DNA from: Amycolatopsis jiangsuensis
GTDB taxonomy: Bacteria > Actinomycetota > Actinomycetes > Mycobacteriales > Pseudonocardiaceae
Reading direction: 5' to 3'
DNA: 64,000 nucleotides
Assembly: GCF_014204865.1 (NCBI RefSeq)
Contig: NZ_JACHMG010000001.1
Location: 3,870,501-3,934,500, forward strand
This document shows, one piece after another, positions 26,759 to 35,309 of this stretch. Both the position numbers and the translations under genes were made by a program. The notes beneath the pieces were generated by a model. That model had not been told where the DNA came from. It did not search any database and saw only the letters and a program-made list of their open reading frames with translations. Every line of letters begins with the position of its first letter. The first letter of the stretch is position 1.

Positions 26759-28182
26759 CTGTTCCGTTCTGGGTTGCCGGAAAACCGGCTACCGGCACTG
26801 GTACCACCGCCGTCCGGCATCCGTTCGACGGTTCGACGGCCGGCTCGCACCACCTGCCTGGTCCGTCCGATGTGGAGGCTGCGGTCCAGTCGGCTGCCGA
26901 CGTCGCCGACGACTTCGCGACCCTGCCTGCCCACGTCCGCGCGGGGGCGCTCGACCACATTTCCCGCAGGCTTTCGGAGCGGGCGGAGGAGATTGCCGAC
27001 CTGATCACGGCGGAATCGGGGAAACCGCTGAAGTGGTCCCGCGGCGAGGTGGGCCGGGCGGTGTCCACCTTCCACTGGGCGGCCGAGGAGGCCCGCCGGT
27101 TTTCCGGGGAACTGCAACGACTCGACACCGATCCCGGCGGCACCGGACGGCTGGCCCTCGTCCGGCGCGTACCCAAGGGTCCGGTGCTGGGCATCACGCC
27201 GTTCAACTTCCCGCTGAACCTGGTGGCGCACAAGGTGGCACCGGCGATCGCCGTCGGAGCGCCGATCGTGCTCAAGCCGGCGCCGGCCACTCCGCTGACC
27301 GCGCTGCTGCTGGGGGAAATCCTCGCCGAGACCGCGCTGCCCGCCGGCAGCTGGTCGATCCTGCCGCTGGGCAACGACGAGACCGCCGAACTGGTCAGGG
27401 ACCCGCGGCTGCCGGTGGTGTCGTTCACCGGATCGGTCCCGGTGGGCTGGGCGATCCGCGATTCCGTACCACGCAAGCACGTGGCACTGGAACTCGGCGG
27501 CAACGGCGCGGTACTCGTCTGTCCGGATTGGACCGATCTCGACTTCGCCGCGCGACGGATCGCGACGTTCGCAATGTACCAGGCCGGACAGTCGTGCATT
27601 TCGGTGCAACGGGTCTACGCGCACACCGACATCTACGACACGCTGCAGGAGAAGGTGCTGGCCGAGGTCGCCGCGCTGCGCACCGGAAATCCGCGTGAGG
27701 ACGGCGTGGACGTCGGGCCGCTGATCAACGAGACAGCTGCCACACGAGTGGAATCTTGGGTCTCCGAAGCGACTGCCGCCGGTGCGACAGTACTCGCCGG
27801 CGGCAGGCGGTCCGGGGCAACGGTGGAGCCGACTGTGCTCGCCGACGTACCGGAAGACGCTTCCGTGATGGCGGACGAGGTCTTCGGACCCGTCGTCTCG
27901 CTCGTACGCGTGTCCTCAGTGGACGACGGCGTGGCACGAATCAACGCTTCACGTTTCGGCCTTCAGGCTGGTGTTTTCACCCGGGACCTGCCCACAGCGT
28001 TCGACGTCTCCGCGCGGCTCAAGGTGGGCGGCGTACTGGTGGGCGACGTGCCGAGCTTCCGCGCCGACCAGATGCCCTACGGCGGGGTCAAGGACTCCGG
28101 CCGCGGCCGGGAGGGCCCGGCCGCGGCGATGGCGGACTTCACCGAGGACCGCGTGACCGTCCTCACCGGACTGACTCTCTGA
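26755..28182 (+). CDS. gabD: Succinate-semialdehyde-type aldehyde dehydrogenase
   Basis: A 475-residue NAD(P)-dependent dehydrogenase, expected to oxidise the succinate semialdehyde made by GabT. Motifs are ITPFNFPLN, LELGGNGAVLV (Glu), YQAGQSCISVQRV (catalytic Cys) and EVFGPVV. ITPFNFPLNLVAHKVAPA and the QSCISVQRVY motif resemble the lactaldehyde/methylmalonate-semialdehyde branch more than classical GabD, so the substrate is inferred mainly from coupling to gabT (4-bp overlap). Its last 20 bases overlap the convergent metal-receptor gene. Confidence 0.8.
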   Translation: MTVPFWVAGKPATGTGTTAVRHPFDGSTAGSHHLPGPSDVEAAVQSAADVADDFATLPAHVRAGALDHISRRLSERAEEIADLITAESGKPLKWSRGEVGRAVSTFHWAAEEARRFSGELQRLDTDPGGTGRLALVRRVPKGPVLGITPFNFPLNLVAHKVAPAIAVGAPIVLKPAPATPLTALLLGEILAETALPAGSWSILPLGNDETAELVRDPRLPVVSFTGSVPVGWAIRDSVPRKHVALELGGNGAVLVCPDWTDLDFAARRIATFAMYQAGQSCISVQRVYAHTDIYDTLQEKVLAEVAALRTGNPREDGVDVGPLINETAATRVESWVSEATAAGATVLAGGRRSGATVEPTVLADVPEDASVMADEVFGPVVSLVRVSSVDDGVARINASRFGLQAGVFTRDLPTAFDVSARLKVGGVLVGDVPSFRADQMPYGGVKDSGRGREGPAAAMADFTEDRVTVLTGLTL

Positions 28183-28927
28183 GCGCGACATAGGCGTCCA
28201 CAAGGGACGGTCCGTACCAGCTGAGGTACCGGCCGGACACCAGCACCGGACGCATCCGCGGGAAGAATCCGGGGCCGTCGTCCTGGGTGAACTCGTACGG
28301 CTCATCGGGCAGTACGACCAGGTCGGCCCCGGTTTCGGTCAGCTCCGCCAGCGGCGGGCGGGGATATCGCTCGGAATGCCGCGAGTAGACGTTCTCGATC
28401 CCGACCCGGCGCAGCACGTCCCCGGCGAAGGTGTCCCGGCCGAGCACCACCCAGGGCTTGCGCCACACCGGGATCACGGCGCGGTGGCGGACCGGTTCGA
28501 CCTCGCGCCACAGGTCTTCCGCCGTCACCAGCCATTCCGGTTCCGCGACCGCGAAGACCTGGGTGAGGATGCGTCGCAACGAGCCGAGCGCGGCCGGGAC
28601 GGATTCCGCGGCCGCCATCACGAACACCGGGATCCCGTTGGCCCGCAACGCCTCCACGTCCTCGGGCCGGTTCTCCTCGGAGTTCGCGAGCACGAGGTCG
28701 GGCTCCGCGGCCAGTATCCGGTCCAGCTTCGGGTACTTCGACCCGCCCACCCTCGGCACGTCCAGAGTGGAGGGATGAGTGCAGTAGTCGGTGGCGGCCA
28801 CGATCCGGCCGGGCGCACTCACCTCCACCGCCTCGGTCAGCGACGGCACCAGGGACACCACCCGCCGGGGTTCCTCGGCGACCGGTACCGGCTCGCCCAG
28901 GTCGTCGATCAGTTCCGCGTTCCTCAT
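28163..28927 (-). CDS. Helical backbone metal receptor (BtuF/TroA-like), no signal peptide
   Basis: A 254-residue protein with the fold marks of cobalamin/siderophore binding proteins: RRVVSLVPSLTEAVEV at the start, ATDYCTHPS, PDLVLANSEENRPEDVEALRANGIPVFV, the long backbone helix and VVLPDEPYEFTQDD. BtuF-like receptors are normally exported, but this one starts directly with MRNAELIDDLGEPVPV and shows no signal peptide. It may act inside the cell or be a non-transport relative. Its start overlaps the stop of the RNB gene by four bases, so it is the second gene of that operon. No ABC permease is adjacent. Confidence 0.75.
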   Translation of the reverse strand: MRNAELIDDLGEPVPVAEEPRRVVSLVPSLTEAVEVSAPGRIVAATDYCTHPSTLDVPRVGGSKYPKLDRILAAEPDLVLANSEENRPEDVEALRANGIPVFVMAAAESVPAALGSLRRILTQVFAVAEPEWLVTAEDLWREVEPVRHRAVIPVWRKPWVVLGRDTFAGDVLRRVGIENVYSRHSERYPRPPLAELTETGADLVVLPDEPYEFTQDDGPGFFPRMRPVLVSGRYLSWYGPSLVDAYVALRESVR

Positions 28928-30342
28928 ACCCGTTCGAACGACACCTTCCGATGCTCGACGTCCACTTCGGTGAGCCGCACCGCGATGCGCTCCCCTTCCG
29001 GAAACCGCTCCCCCGCGCACTTGGCCATCACCGGCGGGTTCTCCAGCAGGATCTCCGCCCTCGTCTCCTCGGCACGCAGGACCACCGCGGTGAACTCCTG
29101 CCCGACGTGCTCGGCCAGCACCCAGGCCTCGACCTGGTCGATACAGGCCCGCTCCACGCGGGCGGCCAGACCGTCCGAAACGGACATGTGCCCGGGCACC
29201 TCGGCGAGCGCTTCGCGAACCCATTGCGGCACCTCGCGTCCTGCCGTCACCGCCAGGCACACCTCCGCGGCGAAGCGGTCGACGAGCCGCCGGATCGGCG
29301 CGGTGACGTGCGCGTACGGACCGCCGATCCCGGCGTGCGTGGCGACTTCCGGCAACGCACCGTCGAAGGCGGTGTACCCCGCGCCCCGCAGGAGCCGCGT
29401 GGTGTCCGCGTACATGGCCATCGAGACCGGCTGTCCGGGGTCCAAAGCGGACAGGAACTCGGAGACGCTCTGTTCGGCCGGCCAGCCCAGTCCCGCCGCG
29501 GCCGCGGAGCGGCGCAGCCACTCCACCGAACCCGCGTCGGCCGGCGGCAGCGTGCGCAGCACGCCCACCCCGGCCTCCAGCATGATCTGCGCCGCGGCCA
29601 TGCCGGTGAGCAGGGAGATTTCGGCGTTCCACGCGTCGACCACCGTGCGCGGCCTGCGGTCGAGCACCCAGCCGCCGTCCGCGTCACCGGTGATCTCCTG
29701 CTCCGGCAACTGCAGCTCGAGCGCGCCCCGGCGCACCGCCAGCTCGCGGCGCAGCCTGCCCAGCTCCGGCAGCACGGCCACCGAGGGATGCGGGCGCCCC
29801 GCGTCGAGCGCGGCCTGCACCCCCTCGTAGTCGAGCTGTTCGACGGACCGGACCAGCGCACGGCGGACCCGCGTGGCGGCGAGCTCACCGTCCTCGCCGA
29901 CGTCGATCGTCCACAGCACGGCCGGGCGGACCTCGCCGGGCAACAGGCTCGCGGCGCCCTCGGAAAGCACCGGCGGATGGAGCGGGACGTTGCCGTCCGG
30001 CAGGTAGAGCGTCTGCCCGCGGCGGCGCGCCTCGTGATCCAGTGCCCCGCCAGGCGGTACGAACGCGGCCAGGTCGGCGATCGCGTAGTGCACCCGGAAG
30101 CCGCCGGCGGTGCGTTCGAGCAGCATCGCCTGGTCCAGGTCCTTCGAACCGGGCGGGTCGATCGTGACGAACGGCAGCGCGGTGGCGTCCTCACGCCCGC
30201 CCGCGGAGGCGAGCGGGTCGAGCACCGCCGCCTCGGCCTCGGCCAGCACGTCCGGGCCGAAGGACTCCGGCAGCGCGAACTCCGCCCGGAGACGACCGAA
30301 GTCCCCTCCCGACGCGTGGGTCCGGATCACGAGTGGGGGCAC
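28924..30342 (-). CDS. RNB-domain exoribonuclease (RNase II/R family)
   Basis: A 472-residue predicted 3'-5' exoribonuclease. The catalytic metal-binding run TIDPPGSKDLDQAMLLER is clear, followed by the family block (AIADLAAFVPPGGALDHEARRRGQTLYLPDGNVPLHPPVLSEGAASLLPGEVRPA) and AHVTAPIRRLVDRFAAEV. It lacks the N-terminal cold-shock domains of full RNase R and has only a short C-terminal strand-rich tail, as in the short actinobacterial form. The second of two tandem GTG codons (30342) is six bases after TACTGT, a leaderless layout; 30345 is the alternative. It is coupled to the metal receptor by a 4-bp overlap. Confidence 0.88.
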   Translation of the reverse strand: MPPLVIRTHASGGDFGRLRAEFALPESFGPDVLAEAEAAVLDPLASAGGREDATALPFVTIDPPGSKDLDQAMLLERTAGGFRVHYAIADLAAFVPPGGALDHEARRRGQTLYLPDGNVPLHPPVLSEGAASLLPGEVRPAVLWTIDVGEDGELAATRVRRALVRSVEQLDYEGVQAALDAGRPHPSVAVLPELGRLRRELAVRRGALELQLPEQEITGDADGGWVLDRRPRTVVDAWNAEISLLTGMAAAQIMLEAGVGVLRTLPPADAGSVEWLRRSAAAAGLGWPAEQSVSEFLSALDPGQPVSMAMYADTTRLLRGAGYTAFDGALPEVATHAGIGGPYAHVTAPIRRLVDRFAAEVCLAVTAGREVPQWVREALAEVPGHMSVSDGLAARVERACIDQVEAWVLAEHVGQEFTAVVLRAEETRAEILLENPPVMAKCAGERFPEGERIAVRLTEVDVEHRKVSFERV

Positions 30343-30348
30343 CACCCC

Positions 30349-30354
30349 ACAGTA
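30349..30354 (-). promoter_or_regulatory. -10 element, leaderless promoter of RNB gene
   Basis: On the gene strand TACTGT is followed by GGGGTG and then GTG 30342. It decides between the two tandem GTG codons. Confidence 0.45.
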
Positions 30355-30403
30355 TCCCGCCGAGGCGGCCGTGATCGCCCGTTCGGGCGCGGCCGGACGG
30401 GTG

Positions 30404-30409
30404 TAGCGT
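30404..30409 (+). promoter_or_regulatory. -10 element upstream of CooC-like gene
   Basis: TAGCGT ends six bases before the ATG of a 12-codon frame at 30416. Transcription would therefore begin at that ATG, 35 bases upstream of the ATPase start. Confidence 0.45.
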
Positions 30410-30415
30410 GCCGCA

Positions 30416-30454
30416 ATGAAAACCGTCTTCATTTTCGGAAAGGGTGCGCCGTGA
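30416..30454 (+). CDS. Possible leaderless 12-residue leader peptide
   Basis: ATG 30416 opens a 12-codon frame (MKTVFIFGKGAP) whose TGA overlaps the GTG of the ATPase gene (GTGA, 30451-30454). The -10 spacing suggests a leaderless transcript beginning at this ATG, so ribosomes would have to pass through it. Its sequence resembles the start of the downstream protein (KIAFVGKGGSGK), which could reflect duplication or chance. The GGAAAGG inside it (30437-30443) can also serve the downstream gene. Confidence 0.35.
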   Translation: MKTVFIFGKGAP

Positions 30455-31413
30455 AGATCGCGTTCGTCGGCAAGGGCGGCAGCGGGAAGACCACGCTCTC
30501 GTCGCTGTTCGTGTCCTACCTGGCCGACGCCGGCAAACCGGTGCTGGCCATCGACGCCGACATCAACCAGCACCTCGCGGTGGCGCTCGGGGCCACCGAG
30601 GAGCAGGCGTTGGCCTGGCCGACGCTGGGCGAGAACATGACGTTGATCAAGGACTACCTGCGCGGGGACAATCCGCGCATCCCGTCCGCCGCGGCGATGA
30701 TCAAGACGACCCCGCCAGGGTCCGGGTCCCGGCTGGTGCGCCCGTTCGAGGACAACCCGGTGTTCGACGCCTGCTTCCGCGCGCTCGGCGGAGTTCGGCT
30801 CGGCGTTACCGGCCGGTTCGACGAGGACGATCTGGGCGTGGCCTGCTACCACTCGAAGGTCGGCGCCGCGGAGCTGCTGCTCAACCACCTGGTCGACGAG
30901 CCGGGCGAGTACGTGGTGATGGACATGACCGCGGGTGCCGACGCGTTCGCGTCCGGCCTGTTCACCCGCTTCGACGTGACGTTCCTGGTGTGCGAGCCGA
31001 CCCTGCGCAGTGTCGGCGTGTACCGGCAGTACGCCGACCACGCCCGGGACTTCGGCGTGCGGCTGGTGGCGGTCGGGAACAAGGTGACCGACGCGGACGA
31101 CGTCGAGTTCCTGACCGGCCAGCTCGGCGACGCACTGCTCGGCTGGATGACCGCGTCCGGCCACGTCCGCGCCGCCGAACGCGGCAGCACCCGCCCGATC
31201 GGCGAGCTCGAGCAGCCGAACCTGCACACCCTGGCGACCATGCTGTCCACAGTGGACGCCGAAACCCGCGACTGGACTCGCTACCAGCGTCAGGGCGTGG
31301 AATTCCACCTACGCAACGCCCGCGCCTGGGGCAACGGCCGCACCGGCTCGGACCTGGAGGACCAGGTGGACCCGGACTTCGTGCTGGATCCCTCGGTGGT
31401 CACCACCTCCTGA
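30451..31413 (+). CDS. CooC/ParA-like P-loop ATPase
   Basis: A 320-residue SIMIBI-class ATPase. It begins VKIAFVGKGGSGKTTLSSLFVSYLA, a deviant Walker A with the signature lysine (KGGSGKT), followed by VLAIDADINQHLAVALG, YVVMDMTAGADAF and VAVGNKVTDADDVEFL. CooC proteins insert nickel into CO dehydrogenase; other members act in partitioning or as maturation factors. No CO dehydrogenase, hydrogenase or urease is in the window, so the specific role is unknown. GGAAAGG lies seven bases before the GTG. It is divergent from the RNB ribonuclease. Confidence 0.8.
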   Translation: MKIAFVGKGGSGKTTLSSLFVSYLADAGKPVLAIDADINQHLAVALGATEEQALAWPTLGENMTLIKDYLRGDNPRIPSAAAMIKTTPPGSGSRLVRPFEDNPVFDACFRALGGVRLGVTGRFDEDDLGVACYHSKVGAAELLLNHLVDEPGEYVVMDMTAGADAFASGLFTRFDVTFLVCEPTLRSVGVYRQYADHARDFGVRLVAVGNKVTDADDVEFLTGQLGDALLGWMTASGHVRAAERGSTRPIGELEQPNLHTLATMLSTVDAETRDWTRYQRQGVEFHLRNARAWGNGRTGSDLEDQVDPDFVLDPSVVTTS

Positions 31414-31832
31414 CACACGGCTGGGCTGGGCAGCTTCGGGGGGGTTCGGGTGGGTTGCGGAGTCGGGGTCCGGGCTCGGAGGTTGAGTTCATGGACCTCG
31501 GGGCTTTCCGGCATCAGGGCCGGGCTGTTGCGCTCGGGGCTTCCGACGGCGAGAGGCCAGGGCTGTCGGCGCAGCAGTTTCGCGCTACTGATTGCAGCTC
31601 CCGGCAGCAGAGACTCAGCGCTCGCTGGCTGGTCGATGGCCTTGGCTGCGCCCCGGCGACCGATCGGGTGTTTCCCTGCTCCCGACACCCGCTGGTGGAC
31701 TTCGGGGACGCACGAGCCGACCCGGGCGCCGTTCAGGGCGCTCGGTACCGGCTGGCGTTCTCACCGGCTGGTCGGCTGTCGCTCACGGAGTTTTGTGCCG
31801 TCGGCCGGTTGGCCGCGGTCCGTGGCCTGGGG
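31414..31832. other. Intergenic region with no recognised gene
   Basis: About 420 bases between two converging genes. Frames exist on both strands but are short, Arg/Ser-rich and start without ribosome sites. The first part (31430-31500) is G-rich on the plus strand. I see no hairpin, repeat or known RNA. Confidence 0.4.
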
Positions 31833-32030
31833 TCAGTCGCCGTCCCAGGCGCGGTCGGCGGCGTCGGCCTGCCGGTTGCGTTCCCGGGCGATGTCGAGGG
31901 CGCGACGGGCCGTGGCCTCGTCCGGGTAGGGCCCGAGCAGGTCGATGCCGCGGCCGCGGTCGCGGTGCTCGACCTCGTGGGTGCGGGTGTTGTAGTACCA
32001 GCCCTCGTCCGGGTTCGGATCGTCCGACAT
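31833..32030 (-). CDS. Small acidic protein, SPOR-like (methionine-rich family not assigned)
   Basis: A 65-residue protein. It reads MSDDPNPDEGWYYNTRTHEVEHRDRGRGIDLLGPYPDEATARRALDIARERNRQADAADRAWDGD. The pattern W-YYN..T..VE, GPYPDEATARRALDIARERN is a compact beta-beta-alpha unit seen in many short actinobacterial proteins annotated as SPOR-domain-like; I recall such homologues but cannot search. It is cytoplasmic and highly charged. It lies 24 bases after the giant Pro-rich gene and ends the reverse-strand secretion-like run, so it may be cotranscribed. Function is unknown. Confidence 0.7.
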   Translation of the reverse strand: MSDDPNPDEGWYYNTRTHEVEHRDRGRGIDLLGPYPDEATARRALDIARERNRQADAADRAWDGD

Positions 32031-32054
32031 GGCTTCAGCGTCGCATCCGGCGGG

Positions 32055-35000
32055 TCATCTGCGCCAGCGGAACGGGATTTCGGTCGGATCGCCGGTCGGC
32101 CCGAATCCCTCGCTGTCCTGGTGATCGGGATGCTCGTCGAACCACCCCCGCGACGGCAGCGGCGTCCCCCGCGGCGGCGTGTCGGTGTCATCCCCCTCCG
32201 GCGACGGGCGCTGCGGCTCCGCTCCCGGCGACGCAGCTGACCCAGGCACCGGCGGGCCAGCAGATCCGGGCACCGCCGGCACAGGAGTTCCCGTCTCCGG
32301 CGACCCGGCGGGCCCCGCCCCCGGCACCGCAGTTCCCGCCCCCGGCACCGGCGGCACAGCAGTCCCCGCTGCCGGCACCGGAGGCTGCTGTCCGGACACC
32401 GGCGGGACAGCGGACCCCGTCCCCGGCGCGGCGTGCTGCCCACCCTGCACCGGCGGGACGCCGGTACCCGCTCCCGGCACCGGCGGCACGATCGGCTCCC
32501 GCCCGGGAAACACCGGCGGCTCGACCCGGTGACCCCGCGCCGGCGGAGGCGGCGCGACCGGCCCCGTCTCCTGCCCGGGGAACACCGGCAACGGCCGCCC
32601 GCCCGACGCAGACGCCCCCTGATCCACTCGCCGCCCACCCCCGGGTTGCGGCAACGAGAATCCCGACGAACTGTCCGGATACGCCTGTGTGGGTGAAGGT
32701 GCTCCCGAAGGTGGCACAACACCCGGCTCCGAGACCCCGCTGCCCACTTCCCCCGCCGCAACCACCGGCGACTGCGGAGGCTCCCCGGATTGACCAGGAG
32801 AGTACGGCTGCACTGGGCCCGGCGGTTGCGACTGCTCCTGCGGTTGCGACTGCGGCGCTAGTGGCACCTCATGCGACGGCGACTGCGACGACGGAGGCTG
32901 CATCGAAGGCTGCGGCTGCGGCGGCGCCGATGGCTGCTGCGAAGGCGGTTGCGACGGCGGCGCTGGCGGCACCTCATTCGACGGTGGTTGCGACGGCGAC
33001 TGCGACGGTTGCGTCGAAGGCTGCGGCGGCGACGGTCGCGCCTGCGGCGACACCTGCGGCACCGACTGCGGCTGCGAAGGCTGCGATGAAGCCGACGGCT
33101 GCTGCGGCGCCGACTGCGACGGTTGTACCAGTGGCTGCGACTGCGGCGATGACGGCGATTGCGGCCGTGTCAGTGGCTGCGGCGATGACGGCGACTGCGG
33201 TTGTGGCTGTGGCGGCGAAGGCGGTTGTGCCGACGACTGCGGCGACGACGACGGCTGGCCGTGCGGCTGTGTCGACGCTGCCGGCGGTTGTGGGACATTC
33301 GCCTGGGACGGCTCGTTGACTGGGGTTGGCGGTTCGGTCGGAGATGGCTGCGGCGGGGCTGCATCCGTTCGCGGCCGAGTGGTGCCGGGGGCCTCGACCG
33401 TCGGCTCGGGGGGGCGCGGGAAGTCGGTCTTCGGCTGGGCAGGCTCTGCCGGGAGTGAGGCCGCCTGTTGGTCCTGCGCTGCGTTACCTCCGGAGCCCCA
33501 CGACGGCAGTCCTGCGTAACCGGGACTCTGCGTCTGGCGGGGCTCATGTACGTACGGCTTCGGCTGCCACGACTGCCGCGCACGAAGCTGCTCGTTCGCC
33601 TCCGGCGAAACCGGCACGGCGGGGGGCGGCTGCGAAGATGCCGCGGGAAAGGCAGGCTCCGACACCACGTTTTCCGAGGCGGCACCGACCGTGGGATGGC
33701 TCGGCGCGTCGGCGTGTGGGCTGGCCGGAACCTCGCCGGCGAGCGGGTCGTTGTGCCCAGGCGCCGGCAACTCGGGCGCACCGCCGGCCGCGGGTCCCAC
33801 CGGCGGACGAGCGCTGTCCGCACCAGGATCGCCGCCGGCCGGGTCGGCGAGGCCGCTACCTGGGGTGACCACGCCGTGCGTCGACGGTACGCCGCCGGGT
33901 TCCGCCGCCCGCGAGACCGTTTCACCGGGACCAGCAACCTGCGATCCGGCAGCACTCGGTGCCCCGGCCGCAGAACCAGCGACGGGCCCGCTGGCAACAC
34001 TCGACGGCCCCTCCACAGAACCAGCAGCAGGCCCGCTGACAGCACCCGGCGGCCCCTCCACAGAACCAGCAGCAGGCGCAGCCGTCCCGGCGGCACCAGC
34101 AGAAGCCGCAGCTGTCCCCGCGGCAGTCGCGGGCATCTCGCCAGAGGCGGCAGTACTCTCGGGTGCTCCGGTAGGGCCGGGGGTGGATTCAGCCCTGGCG
34201 CCGTTCGGCATACCGGGTTCAGGAGCGTTACGAGGTTCGAGTGTCGAGCCAGTGCGTGGTTCCGGTCCGGTTTGCTGGTCGGGCGTTGCCGCGACACCGG
34301 AGTCCGCACCGAGACCGGATGCAGGGGCCGCTCCGGGATCGGGATTCGTCGCACGGCCGCCGCCAGGGTTCGCCGTCTGGCCACTGCCGGGACCAGCCGG
34401 ACGGCCTTGGCCGCTGCCCGAGACGCGTCCGGGGCCGGGATCGGCTCCGCGAACAGGCTCCGCTCCCTGCTCCGGCGAGCCGCCGGACCCGGCTCCACCC
34501 GCGAATCCCGGACGGTCACCTGCCCCAGGCCCCCCACCGGCCCCAGGCCCACCGGTCCCAGGTCCACCACCCGACACAGGCCCACCTGACACAGCCCCAC
34601 CACCGGACGGCTCGTGAAAGCCGTGGGCGTTCGAGCGCCATACCGGGGCCGGGCCGATGTTCATCGGGGCCGGGGCGGCCAGCGGGCCCGGGGGTGGGTT
34701 CGGGGCGGGTGGGTGGGCGTCCGGGCGCGGGATCGGGTCGAGGCAGGACACCAGGACCGACGTGTGGTGCGGGTCCTGGACTTTGCGGCCGCTGCGTTCG
34801 CGGTAGACCATGTCGCCGTCGGCGTCCATTTCGACCAGGTAGCCGGCCTCGGCCAGCTGCTCCTCGTCCAGATCGTCCAGCCGCTCGTAGCGGGACGGGA
34901 CGACCCGGTAGACCGGCCACGCCAGGCTCGCGTTCTCCGCGTGGAACTGGGCCAGCAGCGCGGCCATCTGCTGCTGCCATGGCAACGACATGCCCTCGGC

Positions 35001-35198
35001 CAGCGACCGCGGCAGCACCACGTATCCGGCGTCCACGCCGGGCCAGCCGTGGTCGAGCAGGTCGCCCAACGGGGTGCTGGACGCCGGGTGCGCGGACTGG
35101 CGCGGCGGCTGCGGTGCGCCGAACAACGCCGCCGGGTCCTGGGACTCGCCCTGGCCGGGCTTGCCTCGTTTGCCGAATTTCCGTGCCACGTGTGTCAT
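32055..35198 (-). CDS. Giant Pro/Gln/Gly-rich protein with conserved-looking ends
   Basis: About 1047 residues, no signal peptide and no membrane helix. Residues about 1-150 look folded: a basic start ([13 protein letters not shown]), then [42 protein letters not shown] and a strand-rich part ending in [13 protein letters not shown]. The next about 840 residues are disordered: Gly/Ala/Pro-rich, then Ser/Gln/Pro-rich, then [14 protein letters not shown] repeats. The last about 35 residues are charged and end IPFRWRR. It follows the VirB1-like gene in the secretion-like cluster. It could be a substrate, scaffold or surface fibre; I do not recognise a function. Start 35198 (ATG) or 35189 (GTG). 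Confidence 0.75.
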   Translation of the reverse strand: MTHVARKFGKRGKPGQGESQDPAALFGAPQPPRQSAHPASSTPLGDLLDHGWPGVDAGYVVLPRSLAEGMSLPWQQQMAALLAQFHAENASLAWPVYRVVPSRYERLDDLDEEQLAEAGYLVEMDADGDMVYRERSGRKVQDPHHTSVLVSCLDPIPRPDAHPPAPNPPPGPLAAPAPMNIGPAPVWRSNAHGFHEPSGGGAVSGGPVSGGGPGTGGPGAGGGPGAGDRPGFAGGAGSGGSPEQGAEPVRGADPGPGRVSGSGQGRPAGPGSGQTANPGGGRATNPDPGAAPASGLGADSGVAATPDQQTGPEPRTGSTLEPRNAPEPGMPNGARAESTPGPTGAPESTAASGEMPATAAGTAAASAGAAGTAAPAAGSVEGPPGAVSGPAAGSVEGPSSVASGPVAGSAAGAPSAAGSQVAGPGETVSRAAEPGGVPSTHGVVTPGSGLADPAGGDPGADSARPPVGPAAGGAPELPAPGHNDPLAGEVPASPHADAPSHPTVGAASENVVSEPAFPAASSQPPPAVPVSPEANEQLRARQSWQPKPYVHEPRQTQSPGYAGLPSWGSGGNAAQDQQAASLPAEPAQPKTDFPRPPEPTVEAPGTTRPRTDAAPPQPSPTEPPTPVNEPSQANVPQPPAASTQPHGQPSSSPQSSAQPPSPPQPQPQSPSSPQPLTRPQSPSSPQSQPLVQPSQSAPQQPSASSQPSQPQSVPQVSPQARPSPPQPSTQPSQSPSQPPSNEVPPAPPSQPPSQQPSAPPQPQPSMQPPSSQSPSHEVPLAPQSQPQEQSQPPGPVQPYSPGQSGEPPQSPVVAAGEVGSGVSEPGVVPPSGAPSPTQAYPDSSSGFSLPQPGGGRRVDQGASASGGRPLPVFPGQETGPVAPPPPARGHRVEPPVFPGREPIVPPVPGAGTGVPPVQGGQHAAPGTGSAVPPVSGQQPPVPAAGTAVPPVPGAGTAVPGAGPAGSPETGTPVPAVPGSAGPPVPGSAASPGAEPQRPSPEGDDTDTPPRGTPLPSRGWFDEHPDHQDSEGFGPTGDPTEIPFRWRR
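32800..33270. repeat. Trinucleotide-periodic low-complexity tract inside the giant gene
   Basis: Reiterated GGCGACTGCGACGG- and GGCTGCGGC-like units encode the Ser/Gln/Pro part on the reverse strand. Six-frame reading gives Arg- or Leu-rich runs in the other frames, confirming a repeat-driven rather than constrained sequence. Likely prone to slippage and assembly collapse. Confidence 0.7.
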
Positions 35199-35309
35199 CC
35201 TCTGCCAGCGCGCGGCCACCTGCTCGTGGACAGGCCGCGACTTCGGGTGAATCCGCCCTCGCCGTCCGGTTGCCGCGAGGCCGGGAGCCGGTGCCTCCCG
35301 CGTTCCATG

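Noticed and set aside
29632..31308. Long upstream extensions of the metal-receptor and RNB frames
   Set aside because: They run antisense through neighbouring genes; coupling overlaps and a leaderless -10 fix shorter starts.
31450..31929. Forward frame of 159 codons in the gap after the CooC-like gene
   Set aside because: No recognisable domain, Arg/Ser/Gly-rich, no ribosome site, and it overlaps the better-supported 65-residue gene on the other strand.
33170..34603. 477-codon reverse frame in the giant gene's other reading frame
   Set aside because: Arg/Pro-rich shadow produced by the trinucleotide repeat; the 1047-residue frame alone has structured ends.
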